A stretch of 8,005 bases of DNA from Solirubrobacterales bacterium. GTDB lineage: Bacteria > Actinomycetota > Thermoleophilia > Solirubrobacterales > Solirubrobacteraceae. The stretch is from NCBI GenBank assembly GCA_016215085.1, contig JACRMD010000116.1, positions 1-8,005 on the forward strand, written 5' to 3'. Every line of letters begins with the position of its first letter. Within the stretch, counting starts at the first letter, position 1. A model generated the notes under the pieces. The model ran no database searches, had not been told where the DNA came from, and saw nothing but the letters and a program-made list of their open reading frames with translations. Both the position numbers and the translations under genes were made by a program. This document shows positions 6,000-8,005 of this stretch, piece after piece.

Positions 6000-6790
6000 C
6001 AGATCAGCTTCCTCTCGTCCAGCCACGCGACGATCTTCTCGACCGTCTCGTCGGTGTCCTCGTCCTCGATGATCGTGCCCGCGGACTTGGCCGGCGGGGC
6101 CTTGAAGTCGCCGCAGACGACCTTCGAGCCGTCGGCGCCGACCTGCGAGGCGTCGATGCCGGCCTCGCCGATGGCGAGCTTCTCCAGCGGCTTCTTCTTG
6201 GCGCCCATGATCGCCTTGAGCGACGGGTAGCGCGGCTCGTTGATCGCGTCGCCGACCGAGATGACGGCGGGCGTCTGGACCTGGACGGTGTCGTAGCCGT
6301 ACTCCGCCTGGCGCTCGCAGCGCAGGCCGTCGGCCGACACGTCCATCTTGATGACCTGGGTCAGCGACGGCATGCCGAGGTGCTCGGCCACGACCGCGCC
6401 GATCGTGTAGCACTCGCCGTCGTCGGACTGCTGGCCGAGGAGCACGAGGTCGGGCTTCTCCCGCTCGAGCACCTTGGCGAGCGCGTAGCCCGTCGCGGCG
6501 ACGTCGGAGCCGGCGAGGGCCTCGTCGGTCAGCTGGATCGAGCGATCGGCGCCCAGCGACACGGCCTTGTGCAGCGCGCGGACCGCGGACTCGGGGCCCA
6601 TCGTCACGGCCACGATCTCCTCGACCTCGACGGCGCCCCCCTCCTTGATCTGCATCGCCGCCTCGATGGCGTGCGTGTCGTAGGGGTTCAGGTTCTTCTC
6701 ACCGCTGCGGTCCATGCGCCCCGTCGACGGGTCGATGCGCTTCTGGACCGCCGCGTCTGGGACTTCTTTGACCAACACGCAGATCTTCAT
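5999..6790 (-). CDS. etfB: Electron transfer flavoprotein beta subunit
   Basis: This is 263 residues from MKICVLVKEVPD at 6790. In-frame codons continue upstream, but this Met begins exactly where the family does and follows a strong ribosome site. Landmarks are NPYDTHAIEAAMQ (35-47), AVTMGPESAVRALHKAVSLG (61-80), the AMP/FAD-binding LLGQQSDDGECYTIGAVVAEH (117-137), and the signature region ERQAEYGYDTVQVQTPAVIS (159-178) followed by RYPSLKAIMGAKKK (187-200). With EtfA it forms the heterodimer that carries electrons from flavin dehydrogenases. Residues 88-100 (TDEALAGSDVAAT) resemble the 'AGSDT.AT' segment of FixA-type, electron-bifurcating beta subunits more than the mitochondrial type, although the Thr after Asp is Val. 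Whether the second nucleotide is AMP or FAD is therefore open. First gene of the operon; it shares TGATG with etfA. Confidence 0.97.
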   Translation of the reverse strand: MKICVLVKEVPDAAVQKRIDPSTGRMDRSGEKNLNPYDTHAIEAAMQIKEGGAVEVEEIVAVTMGPESAVRALHKAVSLGADRSIQLTDEALAGSDVAATGYALAKVLEREKPDLVLLGQQSDDGECYTIGAVVAEHLGMPSLTQVIKMDVSADGLRCERQAEYGYDTVQVQTPAVISVGDAINEPRYPSLKAIMGAKKKPLEKLAIGEAGIDASQVGADGSKVVCGDFKAPPAKSAGTIIEDEDTDETVEKIVAWLDERKLI

Positions 6791-6801
6791 GGGTGTCAGT
6801 G

Positions 6802-6809
6802 CCTCCTCT
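6802..6809 (-). promoter_or_regulatory. Ribosome binding site of etfB
   Basis: AGAGGAGG on the minus strand, 11 bases before the ATG at 6790, is the best Shine-Dalgarno match in the window. Together with the conserved MKICVLVKEVPD N-terminus it decides the start of etfB against the longer in-frame reading that extends to 6859. The spacing is somewhat long. Confidence 0.75.
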
Positions 6810-6828
6810 GGCGGACAGTCGGGTCGGG

Positions 6829-6859
6829 ATGGTACCCGCTTCGTTGACTGACGAGTCAA
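6829..6859 (-). promoter_or_regulatory. Candidate sigma70-type promoter for etfB-etfA-fixC
   Basis: On the minus strand TTGACT (6859-6854, five of six bases of a -35 box) is followed after 19 bases by TACCAT (6834-6829, four of six bases of a -10 box). It lies about 40 bases upstream of the etfB start. The spacer is two bases longer than the ideal 17. The -35 box is one arm of a palindrome, so a bound repressor would block it. This is inference from position and consensus only. Confidence 0.4.
6844..6859. promoter_or_regulatory. Palindromic operator candidate upstream of etfB
   Basis: TTGACT-GACG-AGTCAA is an inverted repeat with perfect 6-bp arms around a 4-base centre, and is AT-richer than its surroundings. 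It overlaps the candidate -35 box of the ETF operon. Short TGACT/AGTCA-type palindromes are typical of TetR-family regulators, which often control fatty-acid and acyl-CoA catabolism. No regulator gene lies in this window, so the binding protein is unknown. Confidence 0.45.
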
Positions 6860-6900
6860 TCGGGGCGCGTGAGCGCAGATCGACCCTGGTGCTGCAGGTG

Positions 6901-6913
6901 CCCCGCGCCGGGG
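6901..6913 (-). terminator. Short hairpin directly after the B12-subunit gene
   Basis: CCCCG-CGC-CGGGG forms a 5-bp stem immediately past the stop codon at 6914-6916. There is no T-run and the stem is short, so at best it is a weak stop or pause for transcripts running from the B12-subunit gene toward etfB. The gap between the two genes (6791-6913) holds this hairpin, the palindrome, the candidate promoter and the etfB ribosome site, and no gene. Confidence 0.25.
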
Positions 6914-7339
6914 TCAGGCGTCCTGGCGAGGAGCCTGCTCGACGGCGGTGCGGATGAAGTCGATGATGTCCTGCGTCGGCGCGCCGGGGGTGAAGACCTC
7001 GGCCACGCCGAGCTCCTTGAGCGGCGGGATGTCGTCCGCGGGGATGGTGCCGCCGACGGTGACGAGCACGTCCTCGATGCCCTGGTCCTTGAGCAGCTCG
7101 ACGATGCGCGGCACGAGCGTCATGTGCGCGCCCGAGACGATCGACAGCCCGACGGCGTCGGCGTCCTCCTGGATCACGGTCTCGACGATCTGCTCCGGCG
7201 TCTGGTGCAGGCCGGTGTAGATGACCTCCATGCCGGCGTCGCGCAGCGCGCGGGCGATGATCTTGGCCCCGCGGTCATGGCCGTCCAGGCCGGGCTTGGC
7301 GACGACGACGCGGATCTTGCGCTGAGTGGTGGCGGCCAT
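6914..7339 (-). CDS. Cobalamin (B12)-binding subunit of a methylmalonyl-CoA-mutase-type acyl-CoA mutase
   Basis: This 141-residue protein starts at MAATTQRKIRVVVAKPGLDG. It is a complete stand-alone B12-binding Rossmann domain. The DxHxxG motif LDGHDRG (18-24) supplies the His (H21) that coordinates cobalt from below. The other expected elements are GLSIVSGAHMTL (64-75) and VGGTIP (95-100), which wrap around the nucleotide tail. As in split methylmalonyl-CoA or isobutyryl-CoA mutases, it should pair with a separate catalytic large subunit, which is not in this window, to catalyse carbon-skeleton rearrangement of acyl-CoA esters. The exact substrate cannot be read from this subunit. It lies 123 bases upstream of etfB on the same strand. 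A shared role in propionyl-CoA/branched-chain catabolism is plausible, because acyl-CoA dehydrogenases of those pathways feed ETF. No good Shine-Dalgarno precedes the ATG. Confidence 0.93.
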   Translation of the reverse strand: MAATTQRKIRVVVAKPGLDGHDRGAKIIARALRDAGMEVIYTGLHQTPEQIVETVIQEDADAVGLSIVSGAHMTLVPRIVELLKDQGIEDVLVTVGGTIPADDIPPLKELGVAEVFTPGAPTQDIIDFIRTAVEQAPRQDA

Positions 7340-7385
7340 GGGAGCCGCGGGATCGTACCGCCGAAACGGCGCGCGAGGCGTCGCC
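7340..7385. promoter_or_regulatory. Short divergent intergenic region
   Basis: Only 46 bases separate the B12-subunit ATG (7339) from the preferred GTG of the plus-strand gene (7386), so both promoters would have to lie here or inside the opposite gene. The region contains a small inverted repeat CGCCG-AAA-CGGCG (7359-7371), a possible operator. I see no convincing -35/-10 pair for either direction. Confidence 0.3.
7375..7378 (+). promoter_or_regulatory. Ribosome binding site deciding the start of the plus-strand gene
   Basis: GAGG sits 7 bases before GTG 7386, a better Shine-Dalgarno arrangement than those in front of the other in-frame starts: ATG 7338, which overlaps the opposite gene's own start codon, and GTG 7407. 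Confidence 0.4.
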
Positions 7386-8005
7386 GTGGCGGGTACGGCG
7401 GACCGGGTGACCCCCTCCGTCCCCGCCCGCCTCGCGGGCCGCGCCGCCGGCGGGGCCTTCGCCGCGGTCGCGCGCGTGCGCCACGCGCGCCCCGTCCACC
7501 CCCACGGGCCGGTCTTCGCGGCCACGGCCGACCTGCCGACGGTCGTCCCCGGGATCCGGGCGCTGCACGGCCGCCGGGTGCCCGCGCTGCTGCGCCTGTC
7601 GCGGTCCTTCGACCTGGTGTCCGGCATGCCGGACCTGCTGGGCGTGGCCGTGCGGCTCTGCGACCTGCACGGCCCGGGCGAGCACCAGGACCTGCTCGTC
7701 GTCTCGATGCTGCCGCCGCCGCTGCTCGTGGTCCCGGCACCGGCGACCAGCTACGCGCACGCGTGGTACTCGTCGCTGCTGCCGTACAAGGCCGGCGGCC
7801 GGGCCGCGCTGGTCGCGGCGCGCAGCCGCTGCGGCCCGGCGGTGCGCGAGGGCGACGCGCTGGAGGGCGCCGAGCGCGCCGCCGCGGCGGGCGGGCTGGC
7901 CTTCGAGCTGGCGCTCGCCGGCCCGTGGCACGGGGTGCTGCCGCTGGGCCGCGTCACCGCGGGCGCGCTGCTGCCCGAGGACGAGGCCGCCGGGCTCGCC
8001 TTCGA
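7386..8005 (+). CDS. Catalase-superfamily-like protein (actinobacterial 'phosphodiesterase' annotation group), 5' part
   Basis: One open frame runs from GTG 7386 to the right edge (206 codons, no stop), with actinobacterial codon use throughout. An N-terminal stretch resembling RPVHPHGPVF (36-45) is followed by LLRLSRSFDLVSGMPDLLGV (68-87), VAVRLCDLHGPGEHQDLLVV (87-106) and YSSLLPYKAGGRAALVAARS (128-147). The pattern R.SR...(P)D.LG.AVR.....G..QDLL is that of small catalase-like proteins frequently labelled 'phosphodiesterase' in actinobacterial genomes. The resemblance to the start of the catalase barrel (R.S....D..G.AV) is my reading, from memory of that group. Neither a phosphodiesterase nor a catalase activity can be claimed: the distal half and any proximal haem ligand lie outside the window. 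In-frame starts also exist at ATG 7338 and GTG 7407. It is divergent from the B12 subunit. Confidence 0.72.
   Translation, partial: MAGTADRVTPSVPARLAGRAAGGAFAAVARVRHARPVHPHGPVFAATADLPTVVPGIRALHGRRVPALLRLSRSFDLVSGMPDLLGVAVRLCDLHGPGEHQDLLVVSMLPPPLLVVPAPATSYAHAWYSSLLPYKAGGRAALVAARSRCGPAVREGDALEGAERAAAAGGLAFELALAGPWHGVLPLGRVTAGALLPEDEAAGLAF

Noticed and set aside
5178..6230. 350-codon plus-strand open frame across etfA/etfB
   Set aside because: Composition-driven antisense shadow: it crosses the boundary of two certain genes and shows no recognisable protein.
6791..6859. N-terminal extension of EtfB to an upstream ATG at 6859
   Set aside because: The extra 23 residues are polar and unlike the family, the extension runs through the ribosome site and promoter elements, and the conserved MKICVLVKEVPD start has its own strong Shine-Dalgarno.
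7275..7931. Minus-strand frames over the right end
   Set aside because: Arg/Ala-rich and unlike any family. The plus-strand frame over the same bases reads as a coherent catalase-like protein.
1..8005. CRISPR arrays, tRNA/rRNA genes, insertion sequences, attachment sites
   Set aside because: Read on both strands, I found no spaced direct repeats, no tRNA-like cloverleaf, no transposase and no terminal inverted repeats flanking a coding unit.

Overview
The window looks like chromosomal DNA from a very GC-rich bacterium. Almost every codon in the confident genes ends in G or C, GTG starts occur, and genes are packed with 1-4 base stop/start overlaps. That style, together with an ETF/ETF-dehydrogenase operon beside a methylmalonyl-CoA-mutase-type B12 subunit and a catalase-like 'phosphodiesterase' family gene, suggests an Actinomycetota member, perhaps Thermoleophilia/Solirubrobacterales. 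This placement is inference. Nearly everything is on the minus strand; only the last ~620 bases are coded on the plus strand.

Layout on the minus strand, in transcription order from the right. (1) 7339-6914: a stand-alone cobalamin-binding subunit of a B12-dependent acyl-CoA mutase. (2) 6790-3283: a compact three-gene operon, etfB, etfA and an ETF:quinone oxidoreductase (FixC-like) that carries the FixX-type tail. It is preceded by a candidate promoter overlapping a TTGACT/AGTCAA palindrome and followed by a perfect 13-bp hairpin. (3) 3211 to about 360: a cell-envelope cluster of four genes: a secreted CARDB-domain protein, a nine-helix membrane protein with the hallmarks of a presenilin/signal-peptide-peptidase-like GxGD aspartyl protease, a small membrane-anchored protein and an HTTM-family membrane protein. 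The last three overlap by 4 bases each. (4) 361-1: a piece of a type II secretion/type IV pilus F (PilC/GspF) protein joined in frame to the HTTM gene. On the plus strand, 7386 to the right edge encodes the start of a catalase-superfamily-like protein, divergent from the B12 subunit.

Functionally, the ETF operon would move electrons from acyl-CoA dehydrogenases to the membrane quinone pool. The B12 subunit next door fits the same fatty-acid, branched-chain and propionyl-CoA catabolism. The oxidoreductase has lost two of the four cysteines that normally bind its [4Fe-4S] cluster, which raises the question of how it accepts electrons.

Two points deserve most attention. The first is the candidate bacterial presenilin-like protease at 1640-2425: Asp in helix 6, YGD in helix 7 and PAL at helix 9, with SPP-like spacing. 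The second is the left end, where the HTTM gene is frameshifted at about 643 and then changes abruptly at about 358 into a PilC/GspF gene of clearly different codon use. This is most simply a recombination or assembly chimera.
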